NCBI RefSeq assembly: GCF_963855985.1
Contig: NC_087117.1
Span: 1,873,001 to 1,937,000, forward strand
Reading direction: 5' to 3'
Length of the DNA stretch: 64,000 nt
DNA from: Ostrinia nubilalis
Lineage: Eukaryota > Arthropoda > Insecta > Lepidoptera > Crambidae
The notes under the pieces were generated by a model, which was not told where the DNA came from, searched no databases, and saw only the letters and a program-made list of their open reading frames with translations. This document shows, piece after piece, positions 1 through 11,830 of this stretch (position 1 is the stretch's first letter; each line of letters opens with the position of its first letter). The position numbers and the translations under genes are program-made.

Positions 1-580
1 TTGCTTTTATTGTTAGTCCTCTATATTTATCGTGTAGGTATAGTCCGTTTTTATTTGCTAGTCGAACAATGTAAACAATCTTTTTATAACGTTTAAAGTA
101 ATATCAGTGAAAAAAATTAATAAATTAAATGATTTGAAAAGATATCGGCGTTCAACGATTACTTACCTACATAATAGGTTGTGAGCTTTGTGTTTATCTT
201 ATTTTAAAACGAATTATTTCGTTAAAAAGGAATATTAAGATTGTTTACAATATTGGACAAGCAAAAAAACAGACTTTAGTGTCGATATTAATCTCTTATT
301 ATTTGACTTTTTAGATGGTAAATAAATATAATAGAAAATCACAACAAGGTTCTTGAAGTGAAGCTGTAATACTTCAGCTCAAAAGCTTCAAAATACTAGA
401 AGATAATGATTCAAGACTGCATTATTCAAAGAGAGTTCCTTCTGATTAGTTTTATGTTTTAATTTTTATGTTGTTTGATGAATTTTTATGTCTAGAATCT
501 ATTTTTTCGCAATACAGAAAGTATGATTCTCCTTCTGTGTTTGAATAGAAACATTCCTTATTATTCAAAGGTCAAAATTA
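1..580. other. AT-rich DNA, nothing recognised
   Basis: No reading frame, RNA gene or repeat boundary that I can support. Confidence 0.5.
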
Positions 581-849
581 TACAGGGTGTTAGGTAAATG
601 GGTATATGAGCCGACACTAGCCCATGTTAACATAGGCATATAAATGGTATGGTGAAGTCAGAAATTTGATATCATGATTTTAATTTTTTTAATTTTCATA
701 CAAAATAAATTTTACAAAATCCGATTTGTATGAAAATTAAAATAGTTAAAATGAAGATATCAATTTTCTGACTTCACCATACCTTTTATATGACCATGTT
801 AACATGGGCTAGTGTCGGCTCATATACCCATTTACCTAACACCCTGTAT
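581..849. mobile_element. Palindromic MITE, copy 1 (TACAGGGTGTTAGG family)
   Basis: Near-perfect inverted arms start with TACAGGGTGTTAGGTAAATG and end with its complement; TA flanks suggest a Tc1/mariner-type MITE. A second copy lies at 28726-28993. It has no coding capacity. Confidence 0.85.
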
Positions 850-1390
850 AGTAAAAATTAAAAAAAACTATTGCCCTCTGCATGCCCATTTTGCCCGTGT
901 GCCGGTGCTCGCTTTAGGCCACCCCCTCGGGCAAAGTGAGCAAGTGATAGTGTTTCGTATTTGAGTGCCTACTTTTTATATATTAGACAAATGAATGATT
1001 TGAAAACGCCATGTCAAACTACAATAAATGTAGTAACTGATCACGATAAAAACTTATTCCGTTTTGCTTATTCTGTGTGTTTTTTTCCTACTTTACCTTA
1101 AGGTGCCCGCTTTGGGCCAGTCTCCCCTACAGTTAATTTTTATGCAAAATAAATAGTCTTTCTTTACTCGATGTTTCGTCGTCGTTCATACTACATATTT
1201 GCCTATTTACGGGCTTTCAAAGTCTGTGAGCTTCGTCAACAGAAGGCCTAGCTATTGTCAATAAAGATTGCGTGTTGCGGACATTGGGTGCGTCCAAATA
1301 TGTACACAAATCGCACATGGTGTTCTGTTTACCTGATTCTGATGTTTGCTATGTCACTCAGAGGCACATAACATATTATTTTGTATGACT
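850..1390. other. Intergenic, nothing recognised
   Basis: Mixed composition without a supportable gene or repeat boundary. Confidence 0.4.
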
Positions 1391-1394
1391 CATA

Positions 1395-1760
1395 TTATGC
1401 CCTGTGGTGGTTCCAGTAAGTAGAGCATAGTAACACCCCCAATCTTCCCAAAGAAAGGTGATATAAGGACAAAATTAAATATGCGAACATAAGTCTCCCC
1501 AACCAACCCGTCTATCCACCCACAAGGTAAACCAACGGCCTCATAAAGGTAACAGGAAGGCGCTGGATGCAGGCCGCTACCAGCCGGTCATTATGGAAAT
1601 CATTGGGAGAGGCCTATGTTCAGCAGTGGACGTCCTGTGGCTGAAATGATGATGATGAACCGGTCTGGTCTTCGTGGGGATGTGTAGGCCAAATCCTCCA
1701 TTTGCCTCTGGTATAATTAGAAAGGACGTGCTCCTGCAGTGGAGACTTTCAACTGATGAT
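1395..1760. repeat. RTE LINE 3' end and SINE-like scraps
   Basis: Contains AGGCGCTGGATGCAGGCCGC and GTTCAGCAGTGGACGTCC, the 3' end of lepidopteran RTE elements with a (GAT)n tail, next to a piece of the family marked by CTCCTGCAGTGGAGAC (also at 11760, 24430, 25780 and 52750). Confidence 0.7.
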
Positions 1761-1900
1761 AATTTAAACGTTCTGAAGTTCCACATCTATTATTTTTTAA
1801 GGTTTTTAAAGAGCGTTAAAATTATTTTTAATAATAATAATAGACAAGACTATTCACTTAATGAGTTCTTTAATTTCTGTGCGCGTAGATTCTAACTTCT

Positions 1901-2020
1901 AAGGCTGAGTTGCATCACCTAACTTTGACCGTAACTATAAAGATAACCGGTGTTTTTTGTATGGAGTTTGACAGATTTTAGACGTTTGTCAAAGTTAAAA
2001 TAAGATGGTGCAACCCACCC
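1901..2020. mobile_element. MITE with GGCTGAGTTGCA inverted ends
   Basis: Left end GGCTGAGTTGCATCACC and right end GATGGTGCAACCC are complementary. Other copies lie near 7390-7530 and 39677-39965, the last carrying a nested insertion. Confidence 0.7.
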
Positions 2021-3337
2021 TATGTACAGAGGTCGCATGCACTAATAGTGATGTTACAGTAACATTATAAGGTTGCATAATTTTTATCGATAAAATGCGT
2101 GTAATGCGTAGGTTAAATATTATATTCTAATTTTTTCTACAATGAACTTACAGGGGCTTGGAAATTCAAGAAAAGGATGGCTTGGCCATGCCTTTTTGCT
2201 CGAATTGGCGGGAGCTATAGTCCTCATATACTTATTTTTTATTATCCTTGCAGAGATATAAATCCATTATCAATACTTAAATTGTCAAAATCGTGAGCAC
2301 GATGTAAATAATGATGTAATGATAAATTCCTATAATCTAACTAAAGAATAGGTACATCAGTGGCGGATTTACAAATTTGCCGCTAGTAGGCCATTCAATT
2401 TTTGCCGCCCCTACCTACTGACTTTTGAAATTCAATACGTTAGTTTAATCCCGTTATTAGTATGATTGTGAACTTAATGATATTAAGCTTTTCTTGACTT
2501 AAAGTAGATCGTAGATAGTTTTTAACCCGTTTTAAGCAAGAAAAGCTTCTCTCACCTGAACAATTTGTCACCGGTGTGCACAGAGCCATGCGAAGTGCTA
2601 TATCCAGTATAATTAGCTAAGAACTACTTAAAGGTAAACAGAAAGACCAAGGCTTGGTAATACAGGTGGCCCAGAAGAAAATTCACTTTTGAAAATTCAA
2701 GGAAACGAAAACTGTACATTTTATAGAACTTTAACTATTGCAATTTAAAGAAAATTTAATGCAATTTATTTTTAAATTTACCTTTATTAAATTACATCGC
2801 CCAGGAGATTTCCTTGACGCTTACAACATTCGATCAACCAACATACATCAAAATCTTGGAATGCGTTCGTCAGAATCACCTCGAAACCTATTTTCAATTT
2901 TTTGCCGAATACTCAGCTTCTGTTGCTGCATGGTTGTTGGATTATAAAAGAATACTCTATTATTAATGTAACACCACAAAAAATAATTTTCTGGAGTGAG
3001 ATCAGGGCTTTCTGGTAGCCAGGAGATGTCACCCCTGCCTGAAATTATTTTTTTGTGAGAACATGTCTCTTACCATCTAAATGCTCTCAGTTGAAGTGTG
3101 ACACACAGCCCCATCTTGATGAAACCAAGTGCTCCGGTCATAACCTTGCGAATCTTGCAGCTTTGAAATAAACCAATTAAGCAGGGGTGAAATCTCACTG
3201 CCTCTAAGAAGCGCTAATCTCATTCCAGCAGACTTCTTTTTGTGGGGTTACCTTATGAGCAGAGTATAGGTACTCTAATAATCCAAAAACTCTGCAGCAT
3301 TCATCCATCCTGAATCCATTTTGAGGTAACTCTAAGG

Positions 3338-3522
3338 GCTCCTGCACACGACGCCGCCACCGCGCCGCCGCCGCGCCGTCGCCGCGCCGTCAAAGCATAT
3401 TATAACGCGCGGCGCGGCGGCGGCGCGGCAGCGGTGTTCACGCGGCGCGTATAAACAATGCAAAGGCGCGGCGCGGCGACGGCGCGGCGGCGGCGTGGTA
3501 GCGGCGTCGTGTGCAGGAGCGC
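3338..3522. mobile_element. GC-rich palindromic MITE
   Basis: Ends GCTCCTGCACACGACGCCGC / GCGGCGTCGTGTGCAGGAGC enclose runs of GCGGC repeats, in sharp contrast with the AT-rich host. It interrupts the right part of the mariner-like element. Apparent Arg/Ala-rich reading frames here are composition artefacts. Confidence 0.75.
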
Positions 3523-3700
3523 TTACGAAAGTTTTCCAAAATTTTGATGAATGTTGACCGAATGTTGTAAACGTCAAGGGAATCACATGTACGATAAAAT
3601 TTATAAAAGATAGTAAATTTTAAAATAAATTGCACTAAATTTCCTTTAAATTGCAATAGCTAAAGTTCTACAAAAATGTACAGTTTTCGTTTCCTTGAAT

Positions 3701-4213
3701 TTTTTTTTTTTTTTTGTGATAATGATTTCTGCAATCAGTCGCCAGACTATAATCAGATATGTTGAGTTGAGTGTCATTTTATTGTTAAAGAGCAGCTGGC
3801 CTATGCCTAAGCTGTCTTCTTAAATTACGTGGTTTCTTTTTAGCCTTTTAACCACGTTGTCATTCTCCAGTAATCCATAGGCGAGTGGATTGGGGTAATG
3901 AGTAAGACGTTCAATGTGCAGTTTCTTGTATCGCTCTATTTCTGCGGCCACGGTTTCAATGTTCAAGTACTCGTGTATTTCATCATTCCTCGTGAACCAC
4001 GGGACATTCGCAATATTCCTCAATATGTTGTTCTGCACCCTTTGCAGGCACGCGATATTACTCTTGCTGGCAACTCCCCACAACTGGATACCATATGTCC
4101 ATATTGGCTTCAGGATGGAATTGTATATCAGAAGTTTATTGTCCAGGGAGAGAACCGAATTCCTGCCCATCATCCAATATAGATTCCTGAATTTGTGGTT
4201 AATTTGGTCTCTT
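3701..4213 (-). mobile_element. 5'-truncated jockey-clade LINE fragment
   Basis: Minus-strand frame translates to a reverse-transcriptase C-terminal region (ILKPIWTYGIQLWGVASKSN, then CLQRVQNNILR). A poly(A) tail appears as the T-run at 3700-3715. The repeat TTGAATTTT at 3695 and 4214-4222 is the target-site duplication in the mariner arm. Confidence 0.88.
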
Positions 4214-4559
4214 TTGAATTTTAAAAAGTGAATTTTCTTCTGGGCCACCCTGTAAGACAATATACACAAAGTTGTGGAGAGATGGTGCTCGTGCTAGGCT
4301 CCGAAGATCCTGTGTTACGAGTTTTTTATTTTGTTTTTATTGAAACGCTATTGGAATATTTTAAAATTCATGATCACATAAGTACTAAGTATATATTACA
4401 GTGCGTTTATTAATCGTTTATTTATGTATGGATTGTGTAGGTATACGTAGAATAGGCTAGTTTCCTAAAAAAATTTTTTTAGTCCGTAATGTTTAATATC
4501 AAAAAATATTGGACACATATATTTTTATTTGTCAATCTAACAAATAATTACATAGTTAT

Positions 4560-4770
4560 AGTGCGTTGAAGTTCCGCACGACGTCACAACGTGCGGCACT
4601 TTTATGCACGCATTGCCGTCACGGGCCTCTTCTTATGAACTTTGGCGCGCTTTATCTCTTTAAATTTTCATTAGTTTGAAAAAGTGAAAAATACGTGTAG
4701 AGTATTTTTTGATAAGTTAACTGACGGACTAATTAAAACTCTTGCTTTTTGACCCAGGAAACATCCCTAT
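4560..4770. repeat. Repeat shared with 22565-22740 (inverted)
   Basis: Shared text includes GACGTCA near AGTTCCGC/GAAACTTC, AAAAAGTGAAAAATACG and AACTCTTGCTTTTT. One copy sits inside the hAT element, so it may be that element's own sequence. Confidence 0.5.
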
Positions 4771-4879
4771 TGTAATTTTTTTCCTGTAAAAAAAATTGCT
4801 AAATTTGCCGCCCCTCTAAATCTGCCGCCCTAGGCACTGGCCTACTTGGCCTATTGGTAAATCCGCCACTGAGGTACAT

Positions 4880-5271
4880 AACCTAATTCCTACAATAACT
4901 TTAGTAATACCATAATTCCTAGCTGAAACAGAGTTGGCACCAAACAACAATAATAAATATCTTAAATCAGATGCAAACATAGTAAAATATCATGGATCTC
5001 GTTAGAATAACATATCGGTGTTGACATACTTTTCGTATCAGTCGAGTATACTCGTATAATCTGTGTAATCATCTAAGTATACAAGTCAATAATAGTAAAT
5101 AGTCAGATTTTTGAAAAACTTAAAGAAACAGAGTCGAAGCTATTGTAGAAAGAAAACAATATTTCTTTCTATTCAAAAAGAAAAGAATCTTTTTCAACAA
5201 CGGCTATAAAATGTGCCATGCCCGTTATTTTATTTAAAAAAATATTTTAAAAGTAACTTTAGGTACCTAAA
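4880..5271. other. AT-rich spacer, nothing recognised
   Basis: No supportable feature. Confidence 0.4.
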
Positions 5272-5511
5272 TCTATACTAATATTATAAATGCGAAAGTA
5301 ACTCTGTCTGTCCGTCTGTCTCTCTTTCACGCCTAAAAACCACTGAACTGATTTTGATGAAATTTGGCAGGGAGATAGTTTGAGTCCCGGGAAAGGACAT
5401 AGGATTCTCCAGTTTTTATCCCGGTTTTTGAAACAAGGACGCGCGCGATTAAGTTTTTTTTTCTGTGACAGGCAAAATTTCACGCAGGCGAAGCCGCGGG
5501 CGGAAAGCTAG
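5272..5511 (+). mobile_element. Non-autonomous Helitron, copy 1
   Basis: Starts TCTATACTAATATTATAAA, ends GGCGGAAAGCTAG, inserted between A and T; the 3' subterminal hairpin GCGAAGCCGCGGGC is present. No terminal repeats or duplication, as expected for Helitrons. The 5' part has a short GTCT repeat. Confidence 0.85.
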
Positions 5512-5929
5512 TTAAATATAAACAAAAATCTGTTTTTATTTTCCATTTTCATCATTACTTTTCATTATTCAGACACTGATTACGAGTTGATATCACATGG
5601 GTGGGGTTATTATTTTGTGTCTAAAGTAGAGCGAATGACCTTGGCTACCAGCTATAGCGAGTTCGAATCCCGCTTGAAGCGTCCAACACTGATAAGCTCG
5701 GATGTGGGTACTGAATTACAAATATTTACACTCGCTTATAAATATGAGGTAGCATTGCGATGTCATGACTAATCATACTATTATTGCGAAAGTAACTCTG
5801 TCTATTTTAAATGTTGATACAGAAATCAGAAATGTTGATACAGATACCTTGAAGAAGGTCATAGCCAACTTTGGCCGCAAAAAATGTATAGCAAAGTAAA
5901 TGATAGGCTGAACACCCTTCATTAGACAG

Positions 5930-6184
5930 TCATCATCATTATCATCATCTCAGCCACAGGACGTCCACTGCTTAACATAGGCCTCCCCCAAAGCTTTCCA
6001 TGTTACCCGGTTGGTAGCGGCCTGCGTCAGTAGCGTTTAGCGTATTAGACAGTAGACTACCATAAAGGTAGCAGGAAGCGCTGGATGCAGGCCGCTACCA
6101 ACCGGGCTATGTGGAAGTCATTGGGGGAGGCCTATGTTCAGCAGTGGATGTCCTGTGGCTGAAATGATTATGATGATGATGATG
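5930..6184. repeat. Two RTE LINE 3' fragments in opposite orientation
   Basis: 5931-6035 (minus) and 6062-6184 (plus) both carry the RTE 3' end (CCACTGCTTAACATAGGCC; GTTCAGCAGTGGATGTCC) with (CAT)n/(GAT)n tails, so together they form an inverted pair. Confidence 0.75.
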
Positions 6185-6291
6185 AGACTACCATAAAAGT
6201 AAAATAAAGATACTCAAAAGAGACTCTTAATAAGATCTTATAAAATCTTATAAAAACTTATTGCACCCACAAATAATATATTAGTGTACCT

Positions 6292-6367
6292 AGCCTGACC
6301 AGGAACATAAAAACCCTGGCATAGAGGCGCGTCAATTGCATCGTAATCGGGGCTCTGGTCAGGCTAT
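6292..6367. mobile_element. Tiny inverted-repeat element
   Basis: AGCCTGACCAG at the left and CTGGTCAGGCT at the right bound a 76-bp unit. Confidence 0.45.
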
Positions 6368-6729
6368 ACTACTATTCCTAAATTAAATTATGCAGTCTGT
6401 TATAAACAAACAACGATCGAAACCACAGACAATGGCTACTCTACAAATATTTGTGTGACGCAACGCTAAATTGAACTATTAATAGTTTGCTGTCATTCCT
6501 ACGAAAGCATAACACATGCGCGTGGCGACTTCAAATGACAGACGCCTGTCTAGACTTGGGGAAACACAGAACACTGCGCTTTTGACTAAATAAACATTTT
6601 TTCTTTCTTTTTTGCTTTGGTAGTTAATAAGACCAATAAACATGTTATTGGAACCTGCGAAAAGAATTAATAGTGTTTAAAATCAAATTGTAATTTTTCA
6701 TGCCTGCGCGGTTTCATAAAAATGTTCAC

Positions 6730-7110
6730 TCATTGTTTTGATATTTATTTATTTATTTTTGGGAAACATACACTGTTACAATATAATTTAACTCAGATGC
6801 CGTAAGAAAACACTTAAACCAATTAAGTTTCCACAGTTAAAATTCACACAAAAAATTGGGCAAACCATAATGAAAATTTTGTTGTGAAAAATATAAATAT
6901 AAATATAAATACTCTTTAAATTAACTAGGTATGTAATGATTTGATACAAAATATTATATGAGTGCATAAAAAAATATTGTTCTACGTCCGATGACGAATA
7001 ATAAGTCCCAAAAAATATTTTTAAAACTATCCATGAAAAAGGATACAACACGTCCCTATTTTTAATTCTAGTTAAAAATAAATACAGATATCGAGTTTTT
7101 GGTACATAAG
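6730..7110 (-). repeat. Retroelement 3' fragment with AATAAATAAAT tail
   Basis: Shares GGGAAACATACA, GTAAGAAAACAC and GTTTCCACAGTTA with 42398-42540; on the minus strand both copies end in A/T short-unit tails, which suggests a LINE or SINE 3' end. Confidence 0.5.
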
Positions 7111-7216
7111 TAAACAAGTCACATCCCTAGCCAAATTCGAGTTAATGTAGCTGTAGTAAAACAACACCATGACCTCGCGCAAAATATTTGCGCTGGCCTG
7201 TAAGGGACAAACCACA

Positions 7217-7382
7217 CTTATCAACCCGGAAAGGGATCGTAACCGTACAACTCGAGGCGGTCAGTATTGTTTGTATGAAACTCCATACGTCAACAACGTA
7301 AACGCTTGGCCTCGCATTTGACAGCGCGCGAAAGGCGATACGGTGTTCACCGGTGTTGACCTCTTTCCGAGTAGATAAGTCT
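7217..7382. mobile_element. MITE with GGAAAGGGATC inverted ends
   Basis: Family with ends like ATCAACTCGGAAAGGGATC and a core CGAAAGGCGATACGGTGTT. Related copies at 27885-28065 and, split by other insertions, 25810-26275. Confidence 0.7.
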
Positions 7383-7869
7383 TCTGCGATGATCTTTAAG
7401 GGTGAACTTAGGAGAATGATGATTTACCGTCTTATTTTAACCATAACTATAGCAATAAACTTTTTTTTTTGTATAGAGTTTGACAGACTTTTAACGTTTT
7501 TAAAGTAAAATTATGCAACCCAGCCTAAGTGTGGTATTGCCCTAATAACACCGTCTGGCGTCGCGTCGCTAAAATTAAACCGAGCACGCCCGTAAACAAT
7601 GCGCACGCGACGATCGGCACTCCCAATAATTGAAATAGAATTGAATTGTTTTGTTTAACAAATAAATGAATTGTTTGACAACAAAGTGTAAAATACGAGT
7701 TTAGCAGCTGTTTTGTGAAATACGGGATAAACTAATCCCACCTCTCTTTACCACCACGGCAACTTTAGTTTAATAGCAAGGTTCTACTACAGTTTGGTAG
7801 CAGAATAGATAAGTTTGGACTACAGTTAAAAAAAAAACTTTAGTTTGTCTTTAGAACCCATAATGACAG

Positions 7870-7975
7870 TGTAAGTTTCCCCTGGGACAAACTTGACCTT
7901 CACTGGTTGGGTTATTGGCGGTCAAGCCGTAGATCCTGGCTGACAGGAGTTGCAGCGGTGGGAATAGTCACGTTT
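7870..7975. repeat. SINE-like repeat (GTAGATCCTGGCT family)
   Basis: Shares CTTCACTGGTTGGGTT and GTAGATCCTGGCTGACAGG with copies at about 10070-10540, 15510-15650, 21100-21320, 25078-25215 and 29700-29815. Confidence 0.6.
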
Positions 7976-8084
7976 GTCTTTAGAACTCGCAACAGGGTTA
8001 GCCAAATGTAAAACGGTTGCAGAAATTTAGATTTAATAATGCTAGAATATCTCCTTTGACGGCCAAAATCTATTTATAAGTAGA

Positions 8085-8290
8085 CTAGCGGCCGCCCGCG
8101 ACTTCGTACGCGTGGATCTTGTTTTAGCCCTTAGGGGTGGAGTTTCGTAAAATCCTTTCTTAGCGGATGCCTACGTCATCATAACATCTACCTGCATGCC
8201 AAATTTTAGCCCGATCCGTCCAGTGGTTTGGGCTGCGCGTTGATAGATCACTATGTCAGTCAGTCAGTCACCTTTGAGTTATTATATTTA
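8085..8290 (-). mobile_element. Degraded Helitron-like repeat
   Basis: Minus-strand end CTAG at 8085-8088 beside GGCCGCCCGCGACTTCGTACG; the inner text CCAAATTTTAGCCCGATCCG is a known style of lepidopteran Helitron-like repeats. The far end is blurred. Confidence 0.45.
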
Positions 8291-8689
8291 GTACATAGGT
8301 AGATTAACCATAGGCTAATGACTGTCTTACATTACAAAATTAAAAGACATTATGTTTTTATTATACTAAAAGCCAGCTTCTTGAAATAAATTAGATTTTG
8401 ACCATCGCGTGACCAAATTAATGGAACTATCCATTTGGAACAAGTAATCAGTATTTATTAAGTCGACCTTCATAAAATACGTTTATCGACATCTATAAAT
8501 GCGAAAATTGGACAACAATAAGCGTAGTGGTGTGCTGTAGCGGCGGACGAAGAATGGCATTTATCGATATTTGTTGAAAGTCGATGGAATTCGTGGTTTG
8601 AATGTGGAAGTGTTGGAAAAACGTTATGGTAAAATAATAGATGGGAACCATTTTTCAAAATATGAATATAACAAATAATAATAAATTAA

Positions 8690-8935
8690 TATCTTTAGAC
8701 ATAATTTTACACTGCGCCTCTAGTCCCAAACTAAGTAAAGCTTGTACTATGGGTAAGTACCTAACCTACTAGACAAGGGATATAAACATAATAATAGTAT
8801 AATTATAATGTAATTTTTGGAGTTCCTTTGATAAAAAATAAAGAAGACACTGTATTATCGCGGTATTTGCAATGCGTGAAGACGATACTGTGAGATTTGC
8901 GCCGTCAAAACCGCGGGCTATCTGCTAGTTACCTA
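8690..8935 (+). repeat. SINE-like repeat (GGACATTTTACAC family)
   Basis: Shares CCCAAACTAAGTAAAGCTTG with 38525-38610 and a more diverged copy at 29985-30350, where a tRNA-like promoter end is visible. Confidence 0.5.
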
Positions 8936-9161
8936 ACTACACGTGTAAATTATAAGTTTAGATGTCCTTCACGTGTTTGTGATTTATTTTTGTCGATAAA
9001 ATATCAAAAAAAATAGATAAAAGATAAAACATGTCAAGCTTTTCAACTACAGAAGATATCGATAGCTGTTTCATAATTTGAAAAAGGGAAGATTATTTTA
9101 CGCCAAATTATTATAGTGATCCTAATCAATAAAATAGATAATGTAATCAAACTAATCCCAA

Positions 9162-9389
9162 TCCCAACTAATATAAACTAAAGTAACTCTGTCTGTCTGT
9201 CTGTCTGTTACGCTTTCCCGCTTAAACCTCGCAACCGATTTTGATGAAATTTGGCATAGAGATAGTTTGAGTCCCGGGAAAGAACATAGGATAGTTTTTA
9301 TCCCGGTTTTTGAAACAGGGACGCGCGCGATAAAGTTTTTCTGTGACAGACAAAATTCCACGCGGGCGAAGCCGCGGGCGGAAAGCTAG
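9162..9389 (+). mobile_element. Non-autonomous Helitron, copy 2
   Basis: TC start at 9162, GCCGCGGGCGGAAAGCTAG end, inserted before T; closely related to the copies at 5272 and 29215, with four CTGT units. Confidence 0.85.
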
Positions 9390-10060
9390 TACTTTATAAG
9401 CGGTAAAGTCTTTGCTATCATTAAATCACTGTAGTATTAATAAGGTTTTTTTAATGTGTCTATAATAGCATTATACAATTAATCACTGAATCGTCATTAT
9501 CACCATGCGGCCACGTCAGGCAAAATATTTTTGAAAAAAAAAATGTCACAGTCGGTTATTGTTGATTTGCCACGCTTTGGCAATTTCCATACATTGAAAA
9601 TAAATTCGTTAACAACTTTGGACCGTTACCGCCTTAAACTGGCCGTAAATGAAAGAAGAAAAATTATTTATTTATTCATTTGAGAGCAAAGAAAAATGGG
9701 CAAAAATGTATGAAATAAATCACGCAAATAATACAGGTGCTTTGATAAATACAGCGATGTATGAATGTTATTATGAGTCGTAGGTTATTAAATGATAACC
9801 TTTAAAAATAATAACTAAAAATATTTAGCTAGATAACTATTAAGTCATCCATGCCTTGAATGGAGGAAAGTCAATTTTTATTTCGAACTTCTCCTGTATT
9901 CTTCTGATTATATTATGGTTTAAGACATTTATTTCATCAAGAAACATTTTCAATTCATTTGTTTGTGAAACAGGAATATTATTTTGTTAGTGATACAAGT
10001 GCCGGAACGGTGCGTGTTAGTAATTTAACAAATCTTAATAATGGTAAATTCTTTACGGGT
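9390..10060. other. AT-rich spacer, nothing recognised
   Basis: No supportable gene or repeat boundary. Confidence 0.4.
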
Positions 10061-10142
10061 GCCGTTAATGGCAGTTAGCTATCCCCCGGGACTACTCAAC
10101 CTTCACTGGTTGGTTTCAGTGACAAAACCAAACTGTAGATCC

Positions 10143-10501
10143 GGTCTATTCCACTTTGATCACCCACGGATACGATGCCCTGGGTGATCAAAGTGGACTC
10201 CAGTTAAATTATTATTTTAGTGTCCAATTATACCTCTCAATAGTCTTGTACATGTCCAATTTGTTTGTTGCGGTTTTTAGAAAATATCAAAATGTTACAA
10301 CAATTGGACATGTGACTATTCAGAGGAGGTGTGATTTGTTTGTAGGTGATCAAAGGATACTAAAATAATAATTTAACTTTAGTCCACTTTGATCACCCAG
10401 GGCATTGTATCCGTGGGTGGTCAAAGGACACTAAATTGTCGCTGGAAGTCCACTTTGATCACCTGGGTAATCAAAGCTAGGTGATCAAAGTGGAATAGAC
10501 C
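10143..10501. mobile_element. hAT-like MITE inserted in a SINE-like repeat
   Basis: Perfect 21-bp terminal inverted repeats beginning GGTCTATTCCACTTTGATCA are flanked by an 8-bp duplication GTAGATCC (10135-10142, 10502-10509). Several inner copies of ACTTTGATCACC occur. The duplicated bases belong to the SINE-like repeat that was hit. Confidence 0.9.
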
Positions 10502-10789
10502 GTAGATCCTGGCTAAACAGGGGTTGCAGTGGGGTTATGAGAAGTAGAATAATCCCATTAGCGGTAATGTCACAGCTGTAACGATCACTTTAAGGAAAAA
10601 ATATACAAAATCCCTCTGCAACCATGACTCATTACTAAATGAATTTACGCTAATATAATTATTAATTTACAATAACCAGTTAGGTAATAAACGAAATAAA
10701 TCGTGTTTTGTCTGATTGTGAGTGTGACATACCTACATTAAACAATAATCTATCTGCACCTCTCATATTAGTTAGTGTAGATTTGAAAT

Positions 10790-11010
10790 TATTGATTTGT
10801 AATTATGATTTTATTAGAACCACCTATACCAACCGGCCATTAAGGAAATCGTTGGGGAAGGCTTATGTTCAGCAGTGGACGTCCTATGGCTGAAATGATG
10901 ATGGGAGAAGTACCTTTTATTAATTATCGTAAGGGTTCGTTTCTGCTGCTATAAATGCTGGATAAAGGCCTCCCCAAAGATTTCCATAACGACCGGTTCT
11001 GCGCTGCCCG
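10790..11010. repeat. RTE LINE 3' scraps
   Basis: GTTCAGCAGTGGACGTCC at about 10870 (plus) and AAAGGCCTCCCCAAAG at about 10965 (minus) are RTE 3' ends. Confidence 0.65.
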
Positions 11011-11549
11011 CATCCAGGTATTTCCCATACTGTACATAATTCAAATCAATAATCGAGTTTTAACAATATTATTTTTTTATTTTTATTTTATTGTTAGGAA
11101 AACAAACAGCATTCTATAACACATATAGAGTTACCAATTAAACTTCACATTTGCCAAAATAGTTTTCACAAATAGTTTATACATAGGTATCGTTTTTAAA
11201 AATTGAGTAAACAGAAACAGAAAAAGAAATTATTGTCATGATAGTCTTCATTTTAAGTTTTAACTTAAAAACTTTTTTGTCATAATCTTTATTTTTATTT
11301 TATTCTATCGATGTCGATAGTCTGTCGCGGCACAACACTACCCACTTCCGAATAAAAGCAATTCAGAGGTTCCGGGGAGCGGTTCATTATGGATGACCGA
11401 GGCTTGGTTCCTGCCGTGGACATTATTAATTATTTTTATAAAAACAGTTCGGAAATCATGATTTTAACCTACCTAGTGACTTTTACCTTACCTTGCTATA
11501 AATTCGGCGTAAATTTTGCTGAAGTCGGTTATTTTTGTATCGTTCGTTC

Positions 11550-11830
11550 GTTTCAGCCAAATGACGTCCACTGCTGGACAAAGGCCTCCCCCAAGGCTTT
11601 CCATGATAACCGTTCTTTCCGCGACTTCTTAACTTCGAATATAAAACTGTGTGGTTCCAGTAGACTAGAGTAAAATGGGACCACTATACACCGAGGATGT
11701 CGTAAGAAGGGATAAGAGACAAAATTCCCCAACCCGTCTGGCCAGATCCTCCATTTGCCACTGGTAAATAGAGAGGGTCGTGCTCCTGCAGTGGAGACCA
11801 ATAATGACCAAGTTTTAGACAAGACAAAAG
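11550..11830. repeat. RTE fragment plus CTGCAGTGGAGAC-family repeat
   Basis: Minus-strand RTE end (CCACTGCTGGACAAAGGCC) followed by the family with CCATTTGCCACTGGTAAAT and CTCCTGCAGTGGAGAC. Confidence 0.65.

Larger units (their letters stand above)
2661..4254. mobile_element. Foldback mariner-like element nested in the hAT element
   Basis: Ends TACAGGTGGCCCAGAAG and CTTCTGGGCCACCCTGTA are inverted, with TA at the borders. Arms of about 200 bp repeat in inverse orientation (ACGAAAACTGTACATTTT and its complement). The middle, about 2870-3335 on the minus strand, is a frame-broken DDE transposase relic: WFHQDGAVCH and ESPDLTPENYFLW are legible. Confidence 0.8.
2358..4871. mobile_element. hAT-type DNA transposon, non-autonomous, with nested elements
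   Basis: Terminal inverted repeats CAGTGGCGGATTTAC / GTAAATCCGCCACTG are bounded by a perfect 8-bp duplication AGGTACAT (2350-2357 and 4872-4879), the hAT hallmark. No hAT transposase is seen; most of the length is a mariner-like element (2661-4254), which itself contains a jockey LINE and a GC-rich palindrome. Confidence 0.9.

Noticed and set aside
3332..3656. Arg/Ala-rich reading frames on the minus strand
   Set aside because: They come from the GCGGC-rich palindrome and the mariner arm; no start context, splice site or family supports them.
3820..4413. Plus-strand frames over the jockey fragment
   Set aside because: The minus strand carries the recognisable reverse transcriptase; plus-strand frames are its shadow.
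5587..5772. tRNA-like GAGTTCGAATCCCGC at about 5660 and an overlapping 61-codon frame
   Set aside because: Only the B-box half is present and flanks do not fold as a tRNA; the frame has no homology.
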